A DNA stretch of 64,000 nucleotides, taken from the NCBI RefSeq assembly GCF_036639235.1, contig NZ_JAVWJB010000008.1, positions 1-64,000 of the forward strand. Reading direction: 5' to 3'. Positions 1 to 8,478 of the stretch are shown one piece after another. A program made the translations under genes and the position numbers. Each line of letters opens with the position of its first letter. The stretch's first letter is position 1. The stretch comes from Clostridium_AB sp036639235. GTDB lineage: Bacteria > Bacillota > Clostridia > Clostridiales > Caloramatoraceae. The notes under the pieces are model-generated. The model saw nothing but the letters and a program-made list of their open reading frames with translations. It was not told where the DNA came from and did not search any database.

Positions 1-786
1 AGCATGTCCAGTATCTAATAGGATTATATTTTCAGCAAACTCTTTTAATGCATATTGCTGGCAAACTTTCATACTCAACTTGTCCATATTTACATCCTCT
101 TCAGGAATTTTTATAATTACAACGCCCTTTTCATCAAGTTCCCCTCTAACTTCATCTGACAATGAATCCTTGTTAAGTTTACATGACCCACTCATAGCAC
201 CGTAGCTATCGTCTCCTCTCATACCTAGAATGTCTTCAATTCCACAGCGCTTACTTATACTAATTCTAGGACCAAAGGATGGACATCTTAAAATGCACAT
301 AGAACATCCGTTACCATATCTTACACAGTTACCCATAGGACCTGTTGATCCTGTTGTTTCAACAAACACATCACCCTCTACATACTCTCCATCTTGAAGG
401 TATACTCCATATAATCTACTATCTTTAAACTCAACATCACAAACTCTACTTTGAAACATTATCTCTATACCTAAATCTAGAAGATAGTTCCTAACCTCAG
501 GCTCTATTCTACATACATCATATAATGTGGCATGTTTATGACCTGGAAACTCTATATTCTTATGCTTAGCACAGCTATCCATTAAATGAAATAAATCCCC
601 AGCACCTAGTTTAATCATTTCCTCTGCTGCAGTAAATCTTCCATTATTTCTAATAATACCACCTACATTTCCAAGTCCTAAAAGAAGATCAGATCTTTCT
701 ATTAAAACAACATCGGAACCACTCTTTTTAGCTTGTAATGCGGCTGCACATCCTGCCCAGCCACCACCTATAACAATCACTTTCAT
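1..786 (-). CDS. FAD-dependent oxidoreductase (partial, 3' end outside window)
   Basis: The frame opens at ATG 784-786 and runs off the left edge, giving 262 residues without a stop. The N-terminus is a Rossmann dinucleotide fold with GGGWAG at residues 7-12, then a GNVGG stretch, which fits FAD binding. A Cys-rich segment (GNGCSMCILRCPSFGPR) follows near residue 160 and may hold redox-active or metal-binding cysteines. The ribosome binding site (about 795-801) sits inside the last codons of the neighbour that ends at 789, so the two genes are translationally coupled. Its partner is a flavin/2Fe-2S reductase, so this is likely the substrate-side subunit of a small redox complex. The substrate cannot be told from sequence. 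Confidence 0.8.
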   Translation of the reverse strand, partial: MKVIVIGGGWAGCAAALQAKKSGSDVVLIERSDLLLGLGNVGGIIRNNGRFTAAEEMIKLGAGDLFHLMDSCAKHKNIEFPGHKHATLYDVCRIEPEVRNYLLDLGIEIMFQSRVCDVEFKDSRLYGVYLQDGEYVEGDVFVETTGSTGPMGNCVRYGNGCSMCILRCPSFGPRISISKRCGIEDILGMRGDDSYGAMSGSCKLNKDSLSDEVRGELDEKGVVIIKIPEEDVNMDKLSMKVCQQYALKEFAENIILLDTGHA

Positions 787-788
787 CC

Positions 789-1772
789 TTAAGTCTCCTT
801 TACGAATATTTCTGCGGGATTATATTGCTGTTTACAGGTTTTAATAAGTTCCCCTTTTCTATTTCTTATATGACAACTTCCACATATACCTTCTCCGCAG
901 CACATAATAGCATTATTAATTGTTGAAAATTTCATATTCTTATTTAAAGAGTAAATATAATTTACAATTTTACTATGAAAATCATCACTTCCTGCGCTTA
1001 ATACAACATCTATATTATTATCCTTAATTATGTTTTTCACTTGAACCTTTATATCTTCTAAAAGATTTCCATTTTCATCCAGGAATCTTGTATTTTCAAC
1101 CAAATTACAGTTTAAATTTTTAAAATAATTCGTGGCACAATTTTCTTCACTTCGTCCCTTATCAAGTAGTACAAAACTCTTATTTTCTCTATATCCCAGT
1201 TTCTTACATGCAAGTACAGCAGGAGCAGTTCCAACCCCTCTTCCTAAAATTAAACAACTTCCTCCCTTTAATTGCTTAAGGTTATTAACTCCCTGTATGC
1301 CATTATGATACGGCCCCTTTATAAGAATTTTATCTTCAACAAGCTTTAGTGACTTAGTCTTAACCCCTTCTACCTTTATAATCATGGTTATAATATTAGT
1401 TTTTATATCACTTTCAAGTATAGATATAGGCGTGTTATATGCTTCTGTATCCTCTCTTCTTTTTAAGAAAACATATGCCCCAAACTCATTAAGTTCACGT
1501 GATAAGTAACTATCAACCTCAACCTTTAGTACAAATAAATCTTCCCTTATAAATTCTTTTTCTAAGACCTTAAATTCAAGGTATTCTCTACATTTTTTAG
1601 CTCTTTCCATATTCCATATATAGTCCTGATATATACATGTCCCTTTCCAGTTTAAGCAGTCACAAAATTTTTTACCCTTAAGCTGGGAACATACTATACA
1701 CTCACCTTTTTCAGCTAATGAACATGGACAAAACTCTGACCCTGAATCTATGCAATCAACATAACTAAACAT
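789..1772 (-). CDS. PyrK-like FAD/NAD-binding electron transfer protein with 2Fe-2S centre
   Basis: This 327-residue protein resembles the electron-transfer subunit of dihydroorotate dehydrogenase and of sulfide dehydrogenase. A ferredoxin-reductase-type NAD-binding segment (GRGVGTAPAVLACK) lies near residues 175-190. A 2Fe-2S motif C-x4-C-x2-C-x12-C occupies C292, C297, C300 and C313, as in PyrK. Unlike PyrK it carries an N-terminal extension with eight cysteines in the first 46 residues (7, 15, 17, 25, 28, 37, 39, 46), which could bind further Fe-S clusters or zinc. No pyr gene is nearby, so a role in pyrimidine synthesis is unlikely. It probably passes electrons from NAD(P)H to the coupled FAD oxidoreductase. 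Confidence 0.8.
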   Translation of the reverse strand: MFSYVDCIDSGSEFCPCSLAEKGECIVCSQLKGKKFCDCLNWKGTCIYQDYIWNMERAKKCREYLEFKVLEKEFIREDLFVLKVEVDSYLSRELNEFGAYVFLKRREDTEAYNTPISILESDIKTNIITMIIKVEGVKTKSLKLVEDKILIKGPYHNGIQGVNNLKQLKGGSCLILGRGVGTAPAVLACKKLGYRENKSFVLLDKGRSEENCATNYFKNLNCNLVENTRFLDENGNLLEDIKVQVKNIIKDNNIDVVLSAGSDDFHSKIVNYIYSLNKNMKFSTINNAIMCCGEGICGSCHIRNRKGELIKTCKQQYNPAEIFVKET

Positions 1773-1837
1773 ATACTTACCTCCTTTCCCATATAATCAA
1801 AATATTCTTTAAGTCTTAGGTTTGTTACATTGATAAC

Positions 1838-1863
1838 AAAAAAAGTGCCTTATGGCACTTTTT
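1838..1863 (-). terminator. Rho-independent terminator after dacB
   Basis: A perfect inverted repeat of AAAAAGTGCC with loop TTAT is flanked by A and T runs on both sides, so it can work in either direction. It lies just after the dacB stop and ends the ytfJ-dacB transcript. Confidence 0.8.
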
Positions 1864-1887
1864 AAAAGTTTGTATATATAATTGAAG

Positions 1888-2979
1888 TTATTTGTATAAA
1901 TTATGTTCTACCTTATCACAACTTACAAGTGGATAAAAACTCTCTAAGTTATTATTAATTTCAATACTTAAATTCCCTATAACCTCACCAGCCCTAATTG
2001 GGGACATTACTTTAGAGGGTATGTTAATTTTAGTTGTAATTTTATTTTCTTCCCCTTTCCTTATAGGAAAATAAATATCTTCCTTAAGGCAAGGAACTAT
2101 ACTTCTTGTTTTAGATGATTGAACCCTTAATTTATTAACCTTAATAGAGTCTACCGAAATCTTAACATGTGAATAATTTTCCCTAGCAAAGTTAACAAGA
2201 CTTTCGCAGTCCCTCCATCTATCACCACTGTTTAAGGCAACAGCAATATATCTTCCATAGGGATGCTTAATTGATGCTACAAGGCATTTTCCAGCATTAC
2301 CTGTATATCCTGTTTTAACACCATCTGCATCCTTTACTCTAAATAAAAACTTATTTATATTGTTATATCCTCTATTAAACTCTCCACTTTCTCCAGAAGC
2401 TATTTCACGACATGAAGAAACCTTTTGGAATAAAGGGTTTTTCAGTGCATATGCAGTTGCAACTGCTAAATCCCTTGCAGTTGTTTCATGACCCTTAGCG
2501 TCAAGGCCATGTGGAGTTACAAAGTGGGTGTTATAAAGACCCATATCTAAAACCTTTTTGTTCATTAAGGCTATAAAATTATCTACACTTCCCTTACCTA
2601 TATGTTCTGCAATTGCAACTGCAGCATCGTTTCCTGATTTCATCATAAGTCCATATATTAGTTCTTCAAGGGCTACTTTTTCCCCTTCCTTAAGACCTGC
2701 TGAGGAACCACTAACAGATGCTGCCTTTTTAGAAACTGTAACCATATCATTTAATGGTGCATTTTCTATTGCAACAATTGCTGTTATTATCTTAGTTGTA
2801 CTTGCCATGGCAAGTATTTTATCATGATTTTTTCCATATAATACTCGCTTAGAATATTGGTCAATAACAACCGCTCCATGGCAATTAATCTTAACCTCAT
2901 CTTTTTTGTATGCAGCTAAAGCAGATGTTTGAAATATTAGTGTAAAGCATAAAACTAATGTTATTATTTTATTTTTCAT
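1888..2979 (-). CDS. dacB: D-alanyl-D-alanine carboxypeptidase (serine, S11 family)
   Basis: A penicillin-binding protein of the DacB/DacF type that trims the terminal D-Ala from peptidoglycan stem peptides outside the membrane. The 363 residues begin with a signal peptide (about 1-23). The three active-site motifs are present: S60-T-T-K63, S115-G-N117 and K222-T-G224. A C-terminal beta-rich domain follows, ending in an amphipathic stretch that may anchor the protein. It lies after ytfJ, as in the scpB-ytfJ-dacB order of other spore formers, where DacB controls cross-linking of the spore cortex. The usual spmA-spmB genes do not follow it here. The symbol rests on gene order; a vegetative role cannot be excluded. 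Confidence 0.88.
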   Translation of the reverse strand: MKNKIITLVLCFTLIFQTSALAAYKKDEVKINCHGAVVIDQYSKRVLYGKNHDKILAMASTTKIITAIVAIENAPLNDMVTVSKKAASVSGSSAGLKEGEKVALEELIYGLMMKSGNDAAVAIAEHIGKGSVDNFIALMNKKVLDMGLYNTHFVTPHGLDAKGHETTARDLAVATAYALKNPLFQKVSSCREIASGESGEFNRGYNNINKFLFRVKDADGVKTGYTGNAGKCLVASIKHPYGRYIAVALNSGDRWRDCESLVNFARENYSHVKISVDSIKVNKLRVQSSKTRSIVPCLKEDIYFPIRKGEENKITTKINIPSKVMSPIRAGEVIGNLSIEINNNLESFYPLVSCDKVEHNLYK

Positions 2980-2993
2980 ATAATCACCCCCAC

Positions 2994-3416
2994 TTAGCTT
3001 GGGTTAATTACTTCACTATTATCATCTGACTGCTTAAGCTTTGATTGGATACTATCTATAACCTTATTAATCATTTCAGGAATGTTATCTATTAGTCTAT
3101 CTATAGAATTTGTTTGAGTTACAGGAATCATTCTAACTTGATCCTTTGTAACTACTAAAAATGATACTGGGCTAACATTAATTCCTGCCCCACTTCCTCC
3201 TCCAAAAGGATATCCACTTGCACCATCTTTTTGTTGGTAGCATACAGGACTTTCTGTTCCACCTGAACCAAATCCAAATGTAACCTTAGATACTGGAATA
3301 ATTATTGTTCCATCAACAGTTTCAACAGGATCTCCTATAATAGTGTTAACATCTATCATATCCTTTAGATTATCCATTGTAGTCTTCATTAGACCTTGTA
3401 GAGTATTTTCAGACAT
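2994..3416 (-). CDS. ytfJ: GerW/YtfJ family sporulation protein
   Basis: A 140-residue protein of the GerW (YtfJ) family, known in spore formers as a spore protein needed for normal germination. Visible hallmarks are the N-terminal helix ending in a DVNTIIGDPV-like turn, the TIIIPVSKVTFGFGSGG strand-turn and a Gly-rich loop (FGGGSGAGINVSP). A serine/acid-rich tail follows. The start is ATG at 3416, preceded by AAGGAGTGAT. It lies 14 bp upstream of dacB and 4 bp downstream of the DUF2953 gene, so the three form one operon that is probably expressed in the mother cell. Confidence 0.88.
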   Translation of the reverse strand: MSENTLQGLMKTTMDNLKDMIDVNTIIGDPVETVDGTIIIPVSKVTFGFGSGGTESPVCYQQKDGASGYPFGGGSGAGINVSPVSFLVVTKDQVRMIPVTQTNSIDRLIDNIPEMINKVIDSIQSKLKQSDDNSEVINPS

Positions 3417-3420
3417 ATTA

Positions 3421-3984
3421 TCACTCCTTGACCTTAGTATTTTTTCTTATTATTAATATTTCCTTAAGCAAAATAAATATGATTGAAATTAGCTGAAATC
3501 CTCTGCCATTTAAAACATAATTAACCTTCATATTAAAATAACTTCTACTAAAATCAGGATAAACATTATATGTAAAATTAAACCTTTTAAAATTAAAAAG
3601 TTCTATTTTAATAATAGGTAACATACTTAGCAAACCTCCATATAAAAGTGCTGTAATATCCTTTCTTTCAAATCCATACTCTATGTTAATACTTAATTTA
3701 GCTAATAATTTACTATGGATTTTAGTATGAATTCTCTTAAGTGATTTTGTTATTATGTATTTTCTATTCTTTCTAAGATATATATTAAATTTAGAGTTAA
3801 AATTAGGCTTTTCCTTACTTTCTTTTTTTAGTGGGAGCTTCTTATTATTAATAATTGTAATCTTAAATGGAAATATGTTAATACTTAGGGTAATATATAG
3901 GTTTTCATACTTAAAATTTAGGGATATCTTAACTAATAACAAATATAAAATTAATAAAATCAAACAAATCATAATCACATCCAT
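3421..3984 (-). CDS. DUF2953 domain membrane protein
   Basis: A 187-residue protein beginning with a membrane segment (MICLILLILYLLLV), followed by a basic region and short beta-like stretches and ending with a second hydrophobic segment (LISIIFILLKEIL). This layout and its place between scpB and ytfJ match DUF2953 proteins, found next to ytfJ in spore-forming clostridia and bacilli. The function of the family is unknown; the setting suggests a sporulation-linked membrane role. The start is ATG 3984 with a GGAGTGA ribosome site. A terminator separates it from scpB, so its promoter must lie in the short gap or transcription must read through. Confidence 0.75.
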   Translation of the reverse strand: MDVIMICLILLILYLLLVKISLNFKYENLYITLSINIFPFKITIINNKKLPLKKESKEKPNFNSKFNIYLRKNRKYIITKSLKRIHTKIHSKLLAKLSINIEYGFERKDITALLYGGLLSMLPIIKIELFNFKRFNFTYNVYPDFSRSYFNMKVNYVLNGRGFQLISIIFILLKEILIIRKNTKVKE

Positions 3985-4004
3985 CTAATTCACTCCAAAC
4001 AAAA

Positions 4005-4035
4005 AAGAATAAAATACATATTGTATTTTATTCTT
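4005..4035 (-). terminator. Terminator overlapping the end of scpB
   Basis: A 13-bp perfect stem (4005-4017 with 4023-4035, loop of 5) is followed on the minus strand by a T run at 4001-4004. The scpB stop codon (4028-4030) lies inside the stem. Confidence 0.8.
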
Positions 4036-4597
4036 CCACTAAATCCATATTAAATTCAACAAGTTCAGGAAGTTCCTTAATATTTTTAAATCCAAAATAC
4101 TTTAAAAAATCATCTGTTGTAGTATATAAAATTGGTCTTCCTGTAGCCTCAAGTCTTCCTGCCTCTTTTATAAGGCTTCTCTCTAAAAGAGTAGCAACCG
4201 CCCTATCACTTCTAACTCCACGAATATCATCTATTTCACTTTTAGTTATTGGCTGCTTGTATGCAACAAGTGACAGTGTTTCAAGTGCTGCCTGTGATAG
4301 ATTTTGCCTAGAGTCTGACTTAACAAACTTTTTTATATATCTTCCATAGTCTACCTTGGTTGATAACTGAACCTTATCATTAAACTCCTTAATTGTAAGT
4401 CCCCTTGATGCACCTTCATAATCTTTTTTCATACTTTGAATAAGCTTTTTTATATGCCTTACATCAATTTCCAGAACATCTGAAAGAGCCTTATATGAAA
4501 GAGGTTCACCTGATGTAAATAACAAGGCCTCTATTATACCCTTATTACTATTTTGTTCACTTTCAAATTCTCCAAGCTTGTCTAAAAAATTCTCCAT
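4028..4597 (-). CDS. scpB: Segregation and condensation protein B
   Basis: ScpB is the winged-helix kleisin-associated subunit of the SMC-ScpAB condensin, which compacts and separates daughter chromosomes. The 189 residues show two winged-helix domains. The first is near residues 15-85 (EALLFTSGEPLSYKALSDVL) and the second near 90-165, with the family signature LETLSLVAYKQPITKSEID and the typical GRPILYTTTDDFLKYFG. It follows scpA with a 3-bp gap, so the two are made together. Length and motifs are normal for the family. Confidence 0.95.
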   Translation of the reverse strand: MENFLDKLGEFESEQNSNKGIIEALLFTSGEPLSYKALSDVLEIDVRHIKKLIQSMKKDYEGASRGLTIKEFNDKVQLSTKVDYGRYIKKFVKSDSRQNLSQAALETLSLVAYKQPITKSEIDDIRGVRSDRAVATLLERSLIKEAGRLEATGRPILYTTTDDFLKYFGFKNIKELPELVEFNMDLVEE

Positions 4598-4600
4598 ATC

Positions 4601-5323
4601 TTAGACCTGCCTTTCTATATATATTGTTTCAAAATTTCTGTTTTGGTATACAAAAATTTCTCGAACCTTTATAAGTTCAAGCATTGCAATAAAAGTTACT
4701 ATTATCTCTATTTTAGAAGTTGCCTCACTAAATACTGAGCTAAACTTTAGCTTTTCATTAATAATAAGTAACTCCCTTAAGTATCCCATTTTATCCTCAA
4801 TAGTAAATGAATCCTTAGATATATTTTCATATACCCTTTTTTCACTTTTATGTCTATTTTCATAGTTGTCCATTATATTTTTAAAAGCTACCATAAGATT
4901 TTCTACAGTAATATTTTTAAAGAAAACTTCCTTATCTTCAATATCATCAATAACCTCAGGCTCCTTAAAAAATATAACCGTTTCTTCTTCTATAACCTTT
5001 AAGCTTTCAGCAAATTCCTTATACTTCTTATATTCAAGTAGCTTCTCTACAAGTTCAAGTCTAGGATCTTCCATAGCTTCCTCTTCAACCTTTTTCTTTG
5101 GAAGTAACATTTTAGACTTAATCTCAACAAGTGTTGCTGCCATAACTAGAAACTCACTTGTTATATCAAGGTCCATTTCTTCCATTTTTTTAAGGTATTC
5201 AAGGTACTGATCTGTAATATCTGCAATTGGAATATCGTATATATCAACCTCTGTTTTTTTTATAAGATGCAGTAAAAGGTCAAGTGGCCCTTCAAATGCA
5301 TCTATTTTAACATTTATAGCCAT
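4601..5323 (-). CDS. scpA: Segregation and condensation protein A
   Basis: ScpA is the kleisin that bridges the SMC heads in bacterial condensin. The 240-residue protein opens with the family signature FEGPLDLLLHLIKKTEVDIYDIPI and continues with ITDQYLEYL and LVMAATLVEIKSKMLLP, the SMC neck-binding helices. A charged middle part and a C-terminal winged-helix segment (FIAMLELIKVREI) follow. The start is ATG 5323 with AGGTGATTT upstream. It lies 8 bp after the M50 protease gene and 3 bp before scpB, the conserved arrangement in clostridia. Confidence 0.95.
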   Translation of the reverse strand: MAINVKIDAFEGPLDLLLHLIKKTEVDIYDIPIADITDQYLEYLKKMEEMDLDITSEFLVMAATLVEIKSKMLLPKKKVEEEAMEDPRLELVEKLLEYKKYKEFAESLKVIEEETVIFFKEPEVIDDIEDKEVFFKNITVENLMVAFKNIMDNYENRHKSEKRVYENISKDSFTIEDKMGYLRELLIINEKLKFSSVFSEATSKIEIIVTFIAMLELIKVREIFVYQNRNFETIYIERQV

Positions 5324-5330
5324 AAATCAC

Positions 5331-5951
5331 CTATACAAATAAGAAAATTATATATTCCATACCCTGCATAATTGCCATAGTAGCACTGGAAAGCAGCTGC
5401 TTAGTAGGTGGGAATAATAAAATCACAAATAATATTAATATACCTCTATTATCTATTTTGTAGATAGCTTCACGGACCTTTCCTCCAAAAATCTCAGCAA
5501 AAATCTTAGACCCGTCTAGAGGGGGAATAGGTAATAGGTTAAATATAGCAAAGTTAATATTAAGCACTACCATATAAACAAAGAACATATCCATGCCTTC
5601 ACTTAGCATAATCCCATTAGCGCTAATAAGATAATATGTAAGGTAAGAAAGAAATGCAAGTAATATGTTTGCAAATGGTCCTGCAATAGATGTTATTATA
5701 ATTCCTCTCCTAGGATTTTTATAATAATAGGAATTAATAGGTACAGGCTTTGCCCAACCAAACTTTACTATTAACAGCATTAATAATCCTGCTAAATCTA
5801 TGTGTGCAAATGGATTAAGTGTTAATCTCCCTTCATATTTTGCAGTATTATCACCCTGTGCATATGATGCAAGCCCATGGGCATACTCATGAAAAGTTAA
5901 CGCTATAATTACAACAATACCTGTAATCATAATCTCTGCAATATAATCCAT
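5331..5951 (-). CDS. Site-2 protease family (M50) membrane metalloprotease
   Basis: A 206-residue integral membrane zinc protease of the YwhC-like M50 group. The zinc motif HEYAHG lies in the first membrane helix (near residues 21-26) and the third ligand motif NLLPIPPLDGSKI near residues 137-149. Four to five hydrophobic segments are visible. It belongs to the general family of SpoIVFB, which cuts pro-SigK, but lacks a CBS domain and sits in the widespread scpA-linked subgroup. I therefore do not equate it with SpoIVFB. The start at ATG 5951 has AAAGGAGGATATT upstream. Confidence 0.88.
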   Translation of the reverse strand: MDYIAEIMITGIVVIIALTFHEYAHGLASYAQGDNTAKYEGRLTLNPFAHIDLAGLLMLLIVKFGWAKPVPINSYYYKNPRRGIIITSIAGPFANILLAFLSYLTYYLISANGIMLSEGMDMFFVYMVVLNINFAIFNLLPIPPLDGSKIFAEIFGGKVREAIYKIDNRGILILFVILLFPPTKQLLSSATMAIMQGMEYIIFLFV

Positions 5952-6088
5952 AATATCCTCCTTTATTTAAAGTAATCTTTATTATTATATCATATCTACT
6001 AGTAACAATTATATAATTTTTATAATACTAAATTAATGTTCAGCCATAGTATATACAACAAAATCTATTATATGTTATATTTGATTTA

Positions 6089-6115
6089 TTAGACTTTTTT
6101 ATCAAAATAGTCTAA
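6089..6115. promoter_or_regulatory. Imperfect palindrome upstream of the GGDEF gene
   Basis: TTAGACT and AGTCTAA form the outer arms around a nearly paired T/A core. TTTTG follows on the plus strand. It lies about 40 bp before the GGDEF start and could be an operator or an attenuator hairpin. No matching regulator was identified. Confidence 0.35.
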
Positions 6116-6156
6116 TTTTGAGATTATTATAAAGTATAGTAAAGGAGTATGTATAG

Positions 6157-7026
6157 GTGCTTAAACAATCAAATGCAAAAGAGATCTTATCTGCCCTATC
6201 CTATGTTTTTGATGATGTTAGGATAGTTGATCCCTTAAATAATAGTGTGATTAGCATTATTGATTCCTTTTCCCTAAGCATAAAGCCCCATGAATGCTAT
6301 AAGGTGTGGGATAAACACAAAAGCTGTTCAAACTGTATTAGTTATCAATCAACAATTCTAAACAAACGTATTTCCAAATATGAGTTTGTAAACAATGATA
6401 TTTTCTATATAGTTACTAAACCAATCTCCCTATTAACACATGATGGTAATAATATTAAATGCTGTATAGAAGTTGTTAGTAATGTTACTAATGAAATATC
6501 ATTTGGTACCTATGGAATAGATAAAACTATAGATAAAATTATTGCCTCTGAAAATAGGGTCTATATTGACTCATTAACAAAGATATATAATAGAAAGTAC
6601 TTTGACGAAAGGGTATTTTGTAATTATATTGATTTTGAAAACCATATAACTTTTATAGTTATAGACCTTAAAAACTTTAAAAGTATTAATGATAATTTTG
6701 GCCACATAAAAGGTGATATGGTTTTAAGTAAAACAGCTAAGATTATTAATGATAATTTAGAGCCCTGTGACTTTGCTATAAGGCTTGGTGGAGATGAATT
6801 TTTAATTATTCTTAATAGACAATTAATTATTGACCCCCATTTTATAGTTAACAGTATAAAAAATCAAATGAAATCTTGCCTTATATATGATGAAGAAACT
6901 AATTCCTATGCAGAGGCTAATTTCGGTATTTCTTCAACTGATAATTTTATAAACGACCCAAAGTTTATAAGTAATTTATTAAGTATTGCTGATAACAATA
7001 TGTATATTGACAAGTTAAAGCAATAA
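6157..7026 (+). CDS. Diguanylate cyclase (GGDEF) with Cys-containing PAS-like sensor domain
   Basis: The C-terminal half is a GGDEF domain that would make cyclic di-GMP from two GTP. It has the opening DSLTKIYNRKYFD at about residues 138-150 and an intact GGDEF active site at 211-215. The product-inhibition site RxxD expected five residues before GGDEF is EPCD here, so allosteric feedback is probably absent. The N-terminal half looks PAS-like and carries C47, C57 and C60 in an HECYKVW...CSNC arrangement, which could bind a metal or sense redox state. No membrane segment is seen, so it is cytosolic. The start is GTG 6157 after an AAAGGAG site. It stands alone, convergent with dacF. Confidence 0.88.
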   Translation: MLKQSNAKEILSALSYVFDDVRIVDPLNNSVISIIDSFSLSIKPHECYKVWDKHKSCSNCISYQSTILNKRISKYEFVNNDIFYIVTKPISLLTHDGNNIKCCIEVVSNVTNEISFGTYGIDKTIDKIIASENRVYIDSLTKIYNRKYFDERVFCNYIDFENHITFIVIDLKNFKSINDNFGHIKGDMVLSKTAKIINDNLEPCDFAIRLGGDEFLIILNRQLIIDPHFIVNSIKNQMKSCLIYDEETNSYAEANFGISSTDNFINDPKFISNLLSIADNNMYIDKLKQ

Positions 7027-7054
7027 TCATGATAACCCTATTAATACACAAAAA

Positions 7055-7084
7055 TAGGCCACTACAAATTTTAGTAGTGGCCTA
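7055..7084 (-). terminator. Terminator between dacF and the GGDEF gene
   Basis: TAGGCCACTAC pairs perfectly with GTAGTGGCCTA around an 8-nt loop. The T run follows only on the minus strand, so it mainly ends dacF, while also separating the convergent genes. Confidence 0.82.
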
Positions 7085-7099
7085 AAAACTCTCTATATT

Positions 7100-8302
7100 T
7101 TATTTAAGGTTAAGCCATGATTTAAATGATCCCTTAAGCATATCTAAATATCCAGCTTTTTCAACATTTTGATCAATAATTAGGTCTACGCTACCATAAA
7201 CCTCACTACCATCAACTGCTACAACCTTACCAATCTTATCTCCCTTTTTAAGTGGAAGCTTCATGTCTTTGTTAAGTTCTATCTTAGTAGTAATATTAAT
7301 CTTCTTACCTTTTTCAGTTAAAGCAACTAGATCTTCTGATGCTATAGCCTTTACAATTGCAGGCTTACCACCTTCTATCTTAACTTCTTTAACAACATCT
7401 CCCTTTTTAAGAACCTTCTGTGATGCTACCTTTGAGAATCCATAATCAAGTAACGCCCCTGCCTGTGCATTACGCTCTTTCCAGCTAGGTGCTCCCATTA
7501 CTACTGAAAGCATTCTAACATCTCCTCTTTTAGCTGTAGATGATATACAGAACATTGCTTCCTTTATGTAGCCTGTTTTAAGTCCATCACACCCACTATA
7601 GTGTTTAATCATTTTGTTTCTATTAGTAAGAGTAAATGGTTCTTTACGTCCCTCACTAATAGTTTCCATCCAAATTTTAGTATAATCTAATATCTTAGGA
7701 TGTTTTAAAAGTTCTCTACTCATTAAAGCAATATCATATGCTGTTGTATAGTGGTTTTCGTCATAAAAACCATATGAATTAACAAAATTACTGTTCTTCA
7801 TTCCAAGCATCTGTGCTTTCTTGTTCATTAATGTAGCAAATTCATCTTCACTACCTCCAATAAACTCTGCAAGACATACAGCTGCATCATTAGCAGACTC
7901 TACAGCAATACCCTTAAGTAAATCCTCAACTGTTCTAACTTCCCCAGCTTCAAGGAACATAGTACTTCCACCCATTGACTGAGCCTTCTCACTAACTGTT
8001 ACCTTGTCGCTTAACTTAAATGTACCATTATCTACACCCTCCATAGTTAAAAGCATTGTCATTACCTTAGTAACACTTGCAGGTGCAAACTTCTCATGTG
8101 AATTATATTCATATAAAACCTTACCTGACATAGGATCAACAAGCACTGCTGACTTACAGTTAAGCTTCATTCCACCTTCAGGCTTTTGCTCCTTATTCTC
8201 TACCTTCTTACTATCACTTGGTAAAGTATTCGCATTAACACTTGGCATAACTGCTAACACAAGCATAATACCAACTAATAATGACGCTAAAATTCTTTTC
8301 AT
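7100..8302 (-). CDS. dacF: D-alanyl-D-alanine carboxypeptidase, DacF type
   Basis: A second S11-family penicillin-binding protein that removes terminal D-Ala from muropeptides. Counting from the start used here it has 400 residues: a signal peptide (about 1-24), S76-V-T-K79, S136-A-N138 and K242-T-G244. A beta-sandwich domain and a C-terminal amphipathic anchor (MLKGSFKSWLNLK) follow. An in-frame ATG at 8320 was rejected because its codons contain the AAAGGAG ribosome site for ATG 8302. In Bacillus, dacF follows punA and precedes spoIIAA-spoIIAB-sigF. Here recQ lies between it and pdp, and no spoIIA operon follows. The name rests on that order and on the close family match. Confidence 0.88.
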   Translation of the reverse strand: MKRILASLLVGIMLVLAVMPSVNANTLPSDSKKVENKEQKPEGGMKLNCKSAVLVDPMSGKVLYEYNSHEKFAPASVTKVMTMLLTMEGVDNGTFKLSDKVTVSEKAQSMGGSTMFLEAGEVRTVEDLLKGIAVESANDAAVCLAEFIGGSEDEFATLMNKKAQMLGMKNSNFVNSYGFYDENHYTTAYDIALMSRELLKHPKILDYTKIWMETISEGRKEPFTLTNRNKMIKHYSGCDGLKTGYIKEAMFCISSTAKRGDVRMLSVVMGAPSWKERNAQAGALLDYGFSKVASQKVLKKGDVVKEVKIEGGKPAIVKAIASEDLVALTEKGKKINITTKIELNKDMKLPLKKGDKIGKVVAVDGSEVYGSVDLIIDQNVEKAGYLDMLKGSFKSWLNLK

Positions 8303-8478
8303 AAAAAATTCTCCTTTCAATTAAGAAATCTATAATCTTGTTTTATTTTCCCCTAAATTTCAAAATTTATAGTATTTTTTATAAAATTTATTTTTATTTT
8401 TTAAAATTTAATCATTAAGCAAATTTTTAGTATTTATGTTATGATTAATTATCAAATTAAATTGTGAGGTGTATTTAC

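Noticed and set aside
5331..5951. SpoIVFB, the pro-SigK protease
   Set aside because: It has the same zinc fold but belongs to the scpA-linked YwhC-like group, without a SpoIVFA gene next to it.
6116..6140. Sigma-A promoter TTGAGA/TATAGT before the GGDEF gene
   Set aside because: The spacer between the boxes is only 11 bases, too short for sigma-A.
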